From the NCBI RefSeq assembly GCF_017876625.1, contig NZ_JAGIOH010000001.1, positions 1,426,001-1,490,000 of the forward strand: DNA of 64,000 nt. The letters run 5' to 3'. The notes beneath the pieces were generated by a model. It was not told the origin of the DNA and searched no databases. It saw nothing but the letters and a program-made list of their open reading frames with translations. This document shows positions 34,816 to 44,929 of the stretch, piece after piece. Made by a program: the position numbers and the translations under genes. Every line of letters starts with the position of its first letter. Positions within the stretch are counted from its first letter, which is position 1. Source of the DNA: Streptomyces syringium (GTDB taxonomy: Bacteria > Actinomycetota > Actinomycetes > Streptomycetales > Streptomycetaceae).

Positions 34816-35013
34816 GCGGGTCAACCTACTGGGTCCCGGGCCGCCCGGCACAGCCGAACGGGCGCATAGCCGCACAAGCCATGTGATGAACGACACACTC
34901 ATGCGCCCGTGTCCTGTGCCGGAACGGGCGGTTATCTGACCCTCCACCAGGGAAGTGCTTGCTGTGGCCGAGGCCGAGGTGCCTGGCCGGCCCATCCGAG
35001 GGGGAGAAGCACT

Positions 35014-35376
35014 ATGCCCAGCCTGGAACGCCTCAATGACGGCGACGGCAGCCTGTACGAGATCTACGAGATGTTCCGGGTGACGTGCCCGGACTGCGCG
35101 CGGCCGATCGCGCTGCTCGCCGACGAGGACGTGCTCCCCGAGCACGCGCTGTGCCCGTCGCCGTGGAACCCCTTCGGGCTCACGGTCTGCCCGGGCACGG
35201 GCCGCGGCGTCGAGGAGGCCGCACCGGCGGACGAGTCGCTGGAGACCCAGGAGTGCGACGCGGCCCTGCTGCTCAATCTGCCGGAGAGCCTGGACTGGCG
35301 GCGCCAGCCGTTCTCCCACATCGGCGGCCCCGGCTCCCGCCCGGTGCGGGTCCCGGAGATGCGCCGCCACCGCTGA
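35014..35376 (+). CDS. Conserved Streptomyces hypothetical protein with CPDC motif
   Basis: The 120-residue protein starts MPSLERLNDGDGSLYEIYE, with a CPDC and two further Cys-Pro pairs (LCPSPWNPFG, TVCPGTG) that could bind zinc. The C-terminus is Pro/Arg-rich. The ATG at 35014 has GAGGGGGAG about 8 nt upstream. It lies 125 bases ahead of threonine synthase on the same strand. No function known; it looks like a small soluble zinc-binding protein. Confidence 0.85.
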   Translation: MPSLERLNDGDGSLYEIYEMFRVTCPDCARPIALLADEDVLPEHALCPSPWNPFGLTVCPGTGRGVEEAAPADESLETQECDAALLLNLPESLDWRRQPFSHIGGPGSRPVRVPEMRRHR

Positions 35377-35500
35377 CCGGACGGCCTCCGGCCGGCGGTG
35401 CGGGTGCCCGAGCCGTACGGGTCCGAGCTGTACGGGTCTCCCCCGCGCCGCGACTGTTACCGTCGAAGGATCATCAACCCTCTCCCCATGAGGAGTTCGC

Positions 35501-36682
35501 ATGCCTTCGACACCCCTGCACTGCCCCCGCTGCGGAACCGGGGCCGAGGACTTCTCGGGGTGCGGCGAGTGCCGCGCGGAGGGCATCGGCGCGAACCCGG
35601 TGCCGCCCCTCGCCGATCTGTCCGGGCTGTCGCTGCGGACGTACCCGGGCGGGCCCTGGGGCTGGCCTGCCGCCCTGCCGGTGACCGGACCGCCGGTGAC
35701 GCTCGGCGAGGGCGGCACGCCCCACGTGCGGGTCCCCTCCGACCACGGGGGCGACGGCGAGTTGTGGGTGAAGTACGAGGGCGCCAATCCGACCGGTTCG
35801 CACAAGGACCGGGCGATGTCCGTGGGTGTCGCGGCCGCGGTCGCCGCCGGGGCGGACACCGTGGTCGCGGCCTCGTCCGGCAACGCGGGCGCGGCCGCCG
35901 CGGCGTACGCGGCGCGCGCCGGGCTGCGGTGCGTGGTCTTCACCACGGACGAGGTGCCCGAACCGCTGCGGGCGCAGATCGACGCGCTGGGCGCGGTCCG
36001 GGTGGTGCGCAAGGACGGCTCCGCGCGGAACGCGGCGATGCGGGAGGCCGTGGAGCGGTTCGGCTGGTATCCGCTGACCAGCTTCGCCTCGCCCGCCCCC
36101 GGCGGCAACGCCTACGCCAACGAGGGCTACAAGTCCGTCGCGTACGAGATCGCCCGGGACTTCGGGGACCGGGTCGCGACAGTGGTGGTCCCCACCAGCC
36201 GCGCCGATCTGCTGTCCGGCATCGAGCGCGGCTTCCGTGAGCTGCGCACCGCCGGGCTGCTGGCCCGTGTCCCCGCTCTGGTGGCGGCCGAGCCCGACGC
36301 GGCGGCGCCCTTCACGGCGGCGCTGGCCCGTAGCGCGCCGGCGGAGCAGGAGCGCACGTCCGTGCCCTATCGCCCCTCCCCCGCCTTCTCCCTCGGCGAG
36401 GAGCGCCCCACCTGGCAGGGGCTCGACGCGCTCCGCCGGTCGGACGGCTCGGCGGTCGCCGTCCCGACCGGGGAGTTCATGGCCGAGCACCGGAGCCTGG
36501 GCGCCCAGGGACTGTTCCTGGAGCCCTCCTCGGCGGTGGGTGTCGCCGCCGCCCGCCGCTGGGTCCGTGAGCACGGCGGGCTGGTCGTCGCGGTCGGTAC
36601 CGCGACAGGCCTGAAGGCCACCGCGGGCATCCGCGGCGTGGAGCCGACGACGGTCCCGGAGCTGTCGCAGCTGACGCCGTGA
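35501..36682 (+). CDS. thrC: Threonine synthase
   Basis: The 393-residue enzyme begins with a short zinc-ribbon-like segment (CPRCGTGAEDFSGCGEC), then the PLP fold with Lys102 in GSHKDRAMS, the SSGNAGAAAAAYAAR phosphate-binding loop and the C-terminal EPSSAVGVAAARRW. It converts O-phosphohomoserine to threonine. The ATG at 35501 has GAGGAG upstream. In Streptomyces the main thrC lies with hom and thrB; this copy is isolated, so it may be a second isozyme, inferred from context only. Confidence 0.9.
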   Translation: MPSTPLHCPRCGTGAEDFSGCGECRAEGIGANPVPPLADLSGLSLRTYPGGPWGWPAALPVTGPPVTLGEGGTPHVRVPSDHGGDGELWVKYEGANPTGSHKDRAMSVGVAAAVAAGADTVVAASSGNAGAAAAAYAARAGLRCVVFTTDEVPEPLRAQIDALGAVRVVRKDGSARNAAMREAVERFGWYPLTSFASPAPGGNAYANEGYKSVAYEIARDFGDRVATVVVPTSRADLLSGIERGFRELRTAGLLARVPALVAAEPDAAAPFTAALARSAPAEQERTSVPYRPSPAFSLGEERPTWQGLDALRRSDGSAVAVPTGEFMAEHRSLGAQGLFLEPSSAVGVAAARRWVREHGGLVVAVGTATGLKATAGIRGVEPTTVPELSQLTP

Positions 36683-36699
36683 CTCTCCGGGCGCGGCGG

Positions 36700-37872
36700 T
36701 CAGCGGGACTCGGGGCCCGCGAGATGGCGGGCGACGACCATGCGCTGGATCTGGTTGGTGCCCTCGACGATCTGCAGGACCTTCGCCTCGCGCATGTAGC
36801 GCTCGACGGGGAAGTCCACGGTGTAGCCGTAGCCGCCGAGCAGTTGGACGGCGTCGGTGGTGACCTTCATCGCGGCGTCGGTGCAGAAGAGCTTGGCCAT
36901 GGCGGCCTGCTTGGAGAACGGCAGGCCGGCGTCCCGCAGCCGGGCAGCGGTGAGGTAGAGGGAGCGGCCCGCCTCGATCTGGGTGGCCATGTCCGCGAGC
37001 ATGAAGCGCAGCCCCTGGAAGTCGGCGAGAGGGCGGCCGAACTGGCGCCGCTCGGCGACGTAGGAGAGGGACTCGTCGAGCGCCGCCTGGGCGACACCGA
37101 TCGCGCAGGCGGCGATGCCGAGGCGGCCGGAGTCGAGGGCGGACAGGGCGATGGCGAAGCCCTGGCCCTCCTCGCCGATGCGGCGGGCGTCGGCGACCTC
37201 GACGCCGTCGAAGTGCAGCTGGGCGGTCGGTGAGCCCTTCATCCCCATCTTGCGCTCGGGTGCGGCGGCGGAGAGGCCGGGGGCGTCACCGGGGACGAGG
37301 AAGGCCGTGATGCCGTGGGCGCCCTGGCCCCCGGTCCGCGCCAGGACGGTGTAGAAGTCCGCGACGCCGCCGTGGGTGATCCATGCCTTGGTGCCCTCGA
37401 TGCGCCAGGTGTCGCCGTGGCGCGTGGCGCGGGTGCGCAGGGAGGCCGCGTCGGAGCCCGAGGCGGGCTCGGAGAGGCAGTACGCGCCGAGCAGGCCGCC
37501 GCCGAGCATGGCGGGCAGGTGCTCGGCCCGCTGCTCCTTGGTCCCGTATCCGGCGAGCGCGTGGCAGGCGAGGGTGTGGACGCTGACGCCGAGCCCCACG
37601 GTCAGCCGCGCCGCGGCGAGTTCCTCCAGGACCTGGAGGTAGACCTCGTACGGCTGGTCGCCGCCGCCGAACTCCTCGGCGTAGGGCAGGGCGAGCAGTC
37701 CGGACGCGGAGAGCAGGGCGAAGACCTCGCGGGGGAAGTGCCCGGCGTCCTCCTCGCCCGACGCGTGCGGCTCGATCTCCCGTTGGACCATCTCGCGTAC
37801 GAGCGAGATCAGGTCGCGGGCCTCCTCGGTGGGCAGCTGACGCTCCACCGGCTGCGGGCCGTGGTCGGTCAT
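36700..37872 (-). CDS. Acyl-CoA dehydrogenase
   Basis: The 390-residue flavoenzyme has the acyl-CoA dehydrogenase signatures AYCLSEPASGSDAASL and QLLGGYGYTVDFPVERYMREAKVLQIVEGTNQIQ. The catalytic Glu is expected in the latter segment (EGTNQIQ), as in short/medium-chain enzymes. It catalyses FAD-dependent alpha-beta dehydrogenation of an acyl-CoA. The ATG at 37872 has GGAGGAG about 8 nt upstream. It is convergent with thrC and divergent from the chitinase, with no beta-oxidation genes next to it. Confidence 0.95.
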   Translation of the reverse strand: MTDHGPQPVERQLPTEEARDLISLVREMVQREIEPHASGEEDAGHFPREVFALLSASGLLALPYAEEFGGGDQPYEVYLQVLEELAAARLTVGLGVSVHTLACHALAGYGTKEQRAEHLPAMLGGGLLGAYCLSEPASGSDAASLRTRATRHGDTWRIEGTKAWITHGGVADFYTVLARTGGQGAHGITAFLVPGDAPGLSAAAPERKMGMKGSPTAQLHFDGVEVADARRIGEEGQGFAIALSALDSGRLGIAACAIGVAQAALDESLSYVAERRQFGRPLADFQGLRFMLADMATQIEAGRSLYLTAARLRDAGLPFSKQAAMAKLFCTDAAMKVTTDAVQLLGGYGYTVDFPVERYMREAKVLQIVEGTNQIQRMVVARHLAGPESR

Positions 37873-38066
37873 GGCGCGGCTCTCCTCCCTGTCGGGCGCT
37901 GCGGCGGCGGGCGCGCAAGGGTGTGGCGCCGCCGTCCGGGACGCCTCAGTCGATGGTCCCCTGCCGGGTCTCGGTACGGGATGACCTGCGGCTGTGGCGG
38001 ATTGGAGTATGCCCGATCGGCTGCCCCCCGTCACGGGTCTGCTGATCATGAGGTCTCCGGCCGGGG

Positions 38067-38101
38067 TTGGTCCAAACCATTGACCGCACTGGTCTAGTCC
38101 T
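38067..38101 (+). promoter_or_regulatory. Chitinase direct repeats with DasR-like site
   Basis: TTGGTCCAAACCA (38067-38079) and ACTGGTCTAGTCC (38088-38100) match the TGGTCCAGACCT-type direct repeats of Streptomyces chitinase promoters. The second also matches the DasR consensus ACTGGTCTAGACC at all but one of the first 13 positions. Chitin or N-acetylglucosamine control of the chitinase is expected. Confidence 0.8.
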
Positions 38102-38191
38102 TCTACCGTTTCCCCACTGTTCAACGCGTCCATGTCAAACATGGCCGCAGGTCACGCACCCCCCGCTCTCCCCACCCCACCGAGGAGAACC

Positions 38192-39475
<1,284 letters not shown>

Positions 39476-39529
39476 GGCGGCCGGTCAGGAACGGGCGCCG
39501 ACCGGCTACCGCTGGGAGGTACCCCCAGC

Positions 39530-39581
39530 GGGCTTGATGTGGCTGAGCTCAGCCACATCAAGCCCGTCCGGCGATTGAGGA
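39530..39581. repeat. Dispersed palindromic repeat, copy 2, with 36-bp perfect palindrome
   Basis: Two 18-base arms (39530-39547 and 39548-39565) form a perfect palindrome with no loop, built on GGGCTTGATGTGGCTGAG. It runs into CGTCCGGCGATTGAGGA, the half-site shared with copies 1 and 3. It sits 54 bases after the chitinase stop and probably acts as a terminator. Confidence 0.85.
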
Positions 39582-39744
39582 CGAGCCCGCAGGGCGCCCG
39601 CCGCCGTCGGCAGGACGGCCCGCAGCCGACGTCGCGCCGGACAGAGCCTAGGCTGAGCCAAGCCGAGACCCTACCGGTGGGCGCGTGCCACCAAGCGTGC
39701 CACCAAGCGCGCCGCCGGGTACAGCGACGAGGAGCCGCCCGCCC

Positions 39745-40863
39745 ATGACCGTCACGCTCGACACGGACTTCTTCCGCCGCTTCCTGGACCGCACCACACG
39801 GGTCGTCGTGGCGCGGGCCGCGTATCTGACCGACCTCGACGCCGCCATCGGTGACGCCGACCACGGCGCCAACCTCAAGCGCGGCTTCACCTCGGCCGCC
39901 GAGGTCACGGCCGACGGGCCGGCCGCCACGCCCGGAGCGCTGCTCACCGCGGTGGGCGTCCATCTGACCAACACCGTCGGCGGCGCCTCGGGGCCGTTGT
40001 TCGGCACGGTGCTGCGGCGCATGGGCAAGCTGCTCGGGGAGGACGCCGTGGTCGCGCCCGAGACGCTGGGGCGGGCGCTGGCCGCGGCCGTCGCGAGCGT
40101 ACGACGGCTCGGCGACTCCGCCCCCGGCGACAAGACCATGGTCGATGCCCTGCAACCGGCCGCCGACGCCTACACCGAGGCCCTGGCGGGCGGTGGCGAC
40201 GTGGTGGCCGCGCTGGACGCGGCGGCACGGGCCGCCCGGGACGGGGCGGCGGCGACCGTGCCGATGCGGGCCCGGCGGGGGCGCGCCAGCTATCTGGGCG
40301 AGCGCAGTGTCGGGCATCAGGACCCGGGCGCCACGTCCTCCGCGATGCTGGTCACCGCGCTGTACGAGGCGACGGACCCGGCGTTGTGCGAGGCCGCCTT
40401 GGAAGGGGAGACCGAAGAGGCTGCCGCCGCTCCGGAGACCGAGCCGCAACCGGCGGGCCGTGTCGGCGTGGTGCTGGTCTCTCACAGCCGCGAGGTGGCC
40501 GCCGCCACGGCGGCGCTCGCCGAGGCCCTGGTGGGTACGGGCGACCCGGCCCCGGTCGCGGCCGCCGGCGGGCTGCCCGACGGGGGCGTGGGCACCAGCG
40601 CGGAGCTGGTCCGCCGGGCGGTGAAGGACGTCGACCGGGGCAGCGGGGTGGTGGTGCTGTGCGACATGGGCAGCGCGGTCCTCACCGTCAAGGCACTCCT
40701 CAACGACCGGGAGGACGGCTTCCCCGCCGGGACCGAGGTGCGGATCGCGGACGCGCCCTTCGTCGAGGGCGCGGTGACCGCCCTGGTGACGGCGTCGGCG
40801 GGTGGCGACATGGCCGCGGTCCTCGCGGCGACGGACGACGCCCGCACGTACCGCAAGCTCTGA
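39745..40863 (+). CDS. DhaL-DhaM fusion protein
   Basis: The 372-residue protein joins two phosphotransfer domains. Residues 1-210 are DhaL-like, with the Mg/ADP site GDADHGANLKRG, GGASGPLFGT and GDKTMVDAL. After an acidic linker, residues 235-372 are a DhaM EIIA-type domain with the phosphohistidine motif VVLVSHSREVA and DMGSAVLT. In bacteria DhaK binds dihydroxyacetone, DhaL carries ADP, and DhaM passes phosphate from the PTS. No dhaK lies within this window, so the fusion either works with a distant DhaK or phosphorylates something else. The ATG at 39745 has GAGGAG about 8 nt upstream. Confidence 0.9.
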   Translation: MTVTLDTDFFRRFLDRTTRVVVARAAYLTDLDAAIGDADHGANLKRGFTSAAEVTADGPAATPGALLTAVGVHLTNTVGGASGPLFGTVLRRMGKLLGEDAVVAPETLGRALAAAVASVRRLGDSAPGDKTMVDALQPAADAYTEALAGGGDVVAALDAAARAARDGAAATVPMRARRGRASYLGERSVGHQDPGATSSAMLVTALYEATDPALCEAALEGETEEAAAAPETEPQPAGRVGVVLVSHSREVAAATAALAEALVGTGDPAPVAAAGGLPDGGVGTSAELVRRAVKDVDRGSGVVVLCDMGSAVLTVKALLNDREDGFPAGTEVRIADAPFVEGAVTALVTASAGGDMAAVLAATDDARTYRKL

Positions 40864-40879
40864 GCGGCCGGCCCGGGGC

Positions 40880-41614
40880 TCACCGCCTGAACAGCTCGAA
40901 CGACACGCCCGGCCGTCCCCCGAACCTCTCGGCGACGGCCGCCATGTTGCCCTCCAGGAAAGTACGGCAGTACGACTCCGGGTCCTCCTTGGTCAGCGCC
41001 TCGATGTACGTGCGGTGGGCGAGCAGCGACTTCACGGCCCGGTCCAGGCCGTCGCTCGCGTCGACGGCGTGGGTGGCGTGCGGGGAGCCGGCGACCGCGA
41101 CATAGCGCACACCGTCCCAGGGCAGCAGCCCGTCCTCGACGAGCTCGGGGAAGATCCAGCGGTTGCCGGCGTCGGCGACCGCGTCGAGGACGGCCCGGCC
41201 GACGGCCCGGTGGTCGGGGGTGTTCCAGAAGGCGCCGCCGGCCCAGGTGTCGTGGTGGTTCAGGGTGAGGACGAGTTCGGGGCGGTGCCGGCGGATGGCG
41301 GCGGCGAAGTCGCGGCGCAGCCCCGTCCCGTACTCGATGACGCCGTCGCGGTGGCCGAGGAACTCCACGGTCGTCACGCCGACGGCCGCGGCGCTGGCCC
41401 ACTGCTCGCGCTCGCGCAGCGGTCCGGCCTCGGCGGGTGGCATGGTGTCGATGCCCGCCTCACCGACGCTGGCCAGCAGATAGGCGCAGGAGCGGCCGCC
41501 GTCGATCCAGGTGGCGACGGCGGCGGAGGCCCCGTATTCGAGGTCGTCGGGGTGGGCGACGATGGCGAGGGCGCGGTGCCAGTCGGTGGGCATCTCGGCG
41601 AATTGGTCCGTCAT
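40880..41614 (-). CDS. PIG-L family deacetylase
   Basis: The 244-residue protein has the zinc-binding AHPDDLEYG motif and HHDTWAGG, with the later [16 protein letters not shown] carrying another histidine. PIG-L enzymes remove acetyl groups from GlcNAc-containing compounds such as mycothiol precursors or antibiotics. The ATG at 41614 has AAGGAGA six bases upstream. It is a single gene, convergent with the DhaL-DhaM gene; no biosynthetic neighbours identify a substrate. Confidence 0.94.
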   Translation of the reverse strand: MTDQFAEMPTDWHRALAIVAHPDDLEYGASAAVATWIDGGRSCAYLLASVGEAGIDTMPPAEAGPLREREQWASAAAVGVTTVEFLGHRDGVIEYGTGLRRDFAAAIRRHRPELVLTLNHHDTWAGGAFWNTPDHRAVGRAVLDAVADAGNRWIFPELVEDGLLPWDGVRYVAVAGSPHATHAVDASDGLDRAVKSLLAHRTYIEALTKEDPESYCRTFLEGNMAAVAERFGGRPGVSFELFRR

Positions 41615-41847
41615 CCCGGTCTCCTTGGGTCGGCTGCTGCGGCGGCTGACGGGACCGCGTCGCGCGCCGCGGTCCGCGGTGGTTTCCCGCGCAGCGTATG
41701 ACGGGCGCGCGGCGTGCGACGGGCTTCTTCGCGACACGCGGGAACCGGGCGGTCCCGCGGGCCGACTACCTGAACCGGGCCCGCACCGCGTGGCCCCGCG
41801 CGAGCGTTCGCGTGTACGTCTGTACGTCGAGTTCCTGGAGTTTTCTG

Positions 41848-42909
41848 ATGCGCCCTCGTGCGTGGTGCGGTGTGCTGGCCGCGGTGGCCCTGTCGGCGAC
41901 GGCTTGCGGCGGCGGTGAGTCGAAGAAGTCCGACGACGCGGGTGCCGCGGCGAACGCCAAGACCGGCTTCCCCGTGAGCGTCTCCGACTGCTCCGGGGCG
42001 AAGACGACCTTCGACGCGGCGCCGAAGCGGATCGTCACCAGCAACGCCGCCGCCCTGGAGCTCCTGATGTGGCTCGGCGCGGGCGACAAGGTGGCCGGGA
42101 CGGGCTTCCCGCCGGGCAAGGGCACGGTGCCGCAGCAGTTCGCCGACCGGGCGGCGAAGGTACCGGTGCTGGGCAAGAAGGTGATCCCCAAGGAGAAGCT
42201 GCTGGGCTCGGGCGCCGATCTGTACGTCGACTCCTTCTCCTCGATGAAGAACATGGGCGGGATGGGCATGGCCCCGACCGCCGAGGAGTTCAAGGGCGCC
42301 GGCATCAGCCACGTCTATCTGAAGTCGACGGCGTGCGCGTCGATGAGCAAGGCCGCACGGACGGACCTGTCGGGGGTCGAGGCCGACATCGAGGAGCTGG
42401 GCCGGGTGACCGGCACCTCGGCCCGCGCCGCCGAGCTGGTCGCCGGCATGCGGAAGAAGACGGACGCGGTGCGCGACGCGCTGAAGGACGTGCCCGAAGC
42501 GAAGCGGCCGTCGTACTTCTTCTTCGACTACGACGCCGGCACCAAGCAGCCGATGGCGGTGTGCAACCGGCAGGTCGCCAACGCGGTGATCACCCAGGCC
42601 GGAGCCCGGAACGTCTTCGGTGACTGCGCCGGTGACTTCAAGCCCGTGGACTGGGAGAGCGTCGTCGCCAAGAACCCCGACTGGATCCAGCTCGGCGTCC
42701 GCAACCGCGGCAGCGAGGAGGCCAACCGCAAGGCCTTCGACGAGGCCGCGGACTTCCTGCGCACCTTCCCGGCGACCAAGGACCTGAAGGCCGTGAAGGA
42801 GGGGCACTTCCTGCGCATCGGCTCCGAGCGGACCACGATCGGCGGGGTGCGCAGCGCGGACACCGTGCGGGAGATCGCACACACCGTCCACCCGGACCGG
42901 GTGAAGTAG
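41848..42909 (+). CDS. ABC-transporter binding lipoprotein with Met-rich loop (FecB/BtuF type)
   Basis: The 353-residue protein has a lipoprotein signal ending LSATAC (Cys20) and a periplasmic-binding type III fold: [24 protein letters not shown], then a C-terminal lobe with [10 protein letters not shown] loop contains Met133, Met136, Met139 and Met141 ([10 protein letters not shown]), unusual in siderophore-binding proteins and suggestive of copper(I) contact. The ATG at 41848 has CTGGAG seven bases upstream. The next gene starts directly after its stop. Confidence 0.93.
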   Translation: MRPRAWCGVLAAVALSATACGGGESKKSDDAGAAANAKTGFPVSVSDCSGAKTTFDAAPKRIVTSNAAALELLMWLGAGDKVAGTGFPPGKGTVPQQFADRAAKVPVLGKKVIPKEKLLGSGADLYVDSFSSMKNMGGMGMAPTAEEFKGAGISHVYLKSTACASMSKAARTDLSGVEADIEELGRVTGTSARAAELVAGMRKKTDAVRDALKDVPEAKRPSYFFFDYDAGTKQPMAVCNRQVANAVITQAGARNVFGDCAGDFKPVDWESVVAKNPDWIQLGVRNRGSEEANRKAFDEAADFLRTFPATKDLKAVKEGHFLRIGSERTTIGGVRSADTVREIAHTVHPDRVK

Positions 42910-43992
42910 ATGACGGCGACCGCCGCGGTCGGGGAGGAAACGGCGGAGCCCGTACGGGAGCGGGAGCACGGCGCGGCGGCGGCCCGGTGGGCCTGCGCCG
43001 TGCTGGCCCCCGCCCTGCTGGTCGCCCTGACCGCGTCCGTGTGCCTGGGCTCCTCCCAGGTGCCGCTCGGCGAGGTGTGGTCCGCGGTGGCCCGTGGGGT
43101 GAGCGGCGGTGACCCGGTGCCGGGCACCCAGGATCTGATCGTGTGGCAGCTGCGGGTGCCGCGCGCCCTGCTGGCCGCGGTGGTGGGCGCGGGCCTCGGC
43201 CTGGTCGGCACGGCCGTCCAGGCCCTCGTCCGCAATCCGCTCGCGGACCCGTATCTGCTGGGCATCTCCAGCGGCGCCTCGCTGGGCGCGGTCGCGGCGA
43301 TCGTGCTGGGGGCCGGTGCGGGCGGGCTGCTCGGGCTGGGGCTGTCCTCGGCGGCGTTCGCCGGGGCGCTCGCGTCGTTCGCCCTGGTGTGGGCGATGGC
43401 CCGGCGCGGGGGCGGGTTCTCGCCGCTGCGGCTGGTGCTGGCCGGGGTGGGGATCGGGCAGTTCCTGTCCGGCTTCACCCACTATCTGGTGCTCCAGGCC
43501 GGGGACGACCAGCAGACGCACGGCGTGCTGTTCTGGCTGATGGGCTCCCTGGGCGGCGCGCAGTGGAGCGGGCTCGCGCTGCCCGCGGCGGCGGTACTGC
43601 TCGCGCTGGCGGCGCTGCTGGCACGGGCCCGGGCGCTCAACGCGCTGCTGATGGGCGACGAGACCGCCGCCAGCCTGGGCGTGGAGGTGGCCCGGCTGCG
43701 GCGAGAGCTGTTCGTGGTCACGAGCGTGCTCACGGGCGTGCTGGTGTCGGTGTCCGGGGCGATCGGCTTCGTCGGTCTGATGGTGCCGCACGCGTGCCGG
43801 ATGGTGGTGGGCGGCGACCACCGCCGGCTGCTGCCGGTGGCCGCGCTGTTCGGTGCCGTCCTCCTGGTCGTCGTCGACCTGGTGGCCCGGACCGCCCTGC
43901 CCGACCAGGAGCTGCCGGTGGGTGTGGTGACCGCGCTGATCGGGGCGCCCACCCTGCTGTATCTGCTGGACCAGCGCCTCGAGAAGGCATGA
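42910..43992 (+). CDS. FecCD-family ABC permease
   Basis: The 360-residue permease has about ten membrane helices with the hallmarks RVPRALLAAVVGAGLGLVG, GTAVQALVRNPLADPYLLGISSGASLGA and the C-terminal VGLMVPHACRMVVGGDHRRLLP. FecCD permeases move siderophore, heme or cobalamin complexes. The ATG follows the lipoprotein stop with no gap. With the ATPase gene 27 bases downstream it forms a complete importer. Confidence 0.95.
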   Translation: MTATAAVGEETAEPVREREHGAAAARWACAVLAPALLVALTASVCLGSSQVPLGEVWSAVARGVSGGDPVPGTQDLIVWQLRVPRALLAAVVGAGLGLVGTAVQALVRNPLADPYLLGISSGASLGAVAAIVLGAGAGGLLGLGLSSAAFAGALASFALVWAMARRGGGFSPLRLVLAGVGIGQFLSGFTHYLVLQAGDDQQTHGVLFWLMGSLGGAQWSGLALPAAAVLLALAALLARARALNALLMGDETAASLGVEVARLRRELFVVTSVLTGVLVSVSGAIGFVGLMVPHACRMVVGGDHRRLLPVAALFGAVLLVVVDLVARTALPDQELPVGVVTALIGAPTLLYLLDQRLEKA

Positions 43993-44019
43993 GGGGAACA
44001 TGAGGGGACGGCGCGAACC

Positions 44020-44799
44020 ATGAGGATCGCCATCGAGGATCTGGACGTGGCCCTGTCCGGGCGGACCGTGGTCCGCGGGGTGGGGCTCATCGCCGAGGAC
44101 GGGGAGATCGCGGGGCTCGTCGGGCCGAACGGCAGCGGCAAGTCGACCGTCCTGCGCACCGTCTACCGGCATCTGCGGCCGCACGCCGGGCGGGTGCTGC
44201 TGGGCGGGACCGACATCCGGTCGCTGACGGCCGTGCAGTCGGCCCGGCACGTGGCGGCGCTGCCGCAGGAGCGGGGCAGCGACTTCGAGCTGTCGGTCCG
44301 GGAGATCGTCGCGATGGGACGCACGCCCTACAAACGGGCGTTCGCGGGCGAGGACCGCACCGACACCGAGCGGGTGTCGGCGGCGCTGGCGCAGGTCGGC
44401 ATGGCCGGGGCCGGGCGGCGGCGGTTCTCCGCACTGTCCGGCGGCGAGCGCCAGCGGGTGCTGCTGGCGCGGGCGCTCGCGCAGGACCCGAAGGTGCTGG
44501 TGCTGGACGAGCCGACGAACCATCTGGACGTACGTCACCAGGTGGAGCTGCTGACCCTGCTGCGCGCCCAGCGCCGTACGACGCTGCTGGCGCTGCACGA
44601 CCTCAACGCGGCGGCGTCGGTGTGCGACCGGCTGCACGTCCTGCACGACGGGTCGGTGGTGGCCTCGGGCACGCCGCGCGAGGTGCTGACACCGGAGCTG
44701 CTGGCGGAGGTGTTCGGCGTCCGGGCGGCCGTGGTGGAACACCCGCTGACCGGCGACCCGCTGATCGCCTTCGACCACCGGGCGCCGGCCGGCGTGTGA
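44020..44799 (+). CDS. ABC transporter ATPase (FecE type)
   Basis: The 259-residue ATPase has Walker A GPNGSGKST, Q loop (ALPQERGSDFELSVREIV), signature LSGGERQRVLLARAL and Walker B VLVLDEPTNHLD. It energises the preceding permease. The ATG at 44020 gives the family-typical start MRIAIEDLDVAL. It ends 56 bases before the dispersed repeat copy 3 and is convergent with the isonitrile-synthase gene. Confidence 0.95.
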   Translation: MRIAIEDLDVALSGRTVVRGVGLIAEDGEIAGLVGPNGSGKSTVLRTVYRHLRPHAGRVLLGGTDIRSLTAVQSARHVAALPQERGSDFELSVREIVAMGRTPYKRAFAGEDRTDTERVSAALAQVGMAGAGRRRFSALSGGERQRVLLARALAQDPKVLVLDEPTNHLDVRHQVELLTLLRAQRRTTLLALHDLNAAASVCDRLHVLHDGSVVASGTPREVLTPELLAEVFGVRAAVVEHPLTGDPLIAFDHRAPAGV

Positions 44800-44854
44800 A
44801 CACCTGACGACGGCGAGCCGTCTTGCTGCCTGCGGCGGGCGCCCTGCGGGCGCG

Positions 44855-44920
44855 TCCTCAATCGCCGGACGGGCTTGATGTGGCTGAGCCCAGCCGCCAA
44901 GCCCGTCCGGCGATTGAGGA
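44855..44920. repeat. Dispersed palindromic repeat / bidirectional terminator, copy 3
   Basis: Perfect 23-base arms at 44855-44877 and 44898-44920 surround a 20-base loop. The arms share CAATCGCCGGACGGGCT with copy 1, and the loop shares TGATGTGGCTGAG with copy 2. It lies between convergent transporter and isonitrile-synthase genes. Confidence 0.88.
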
Positions 44921-44929
44921 CACCGCGCG

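Noticed and set aside
35501..36682. Threonine synthase as part of a biosynthetic operon
   Set aside because: Neighbours are a hypothetical gene and a convergent acyl-CoA dehydrogenase; no homoserine dehydrogenase or kinase gene is adjacent.
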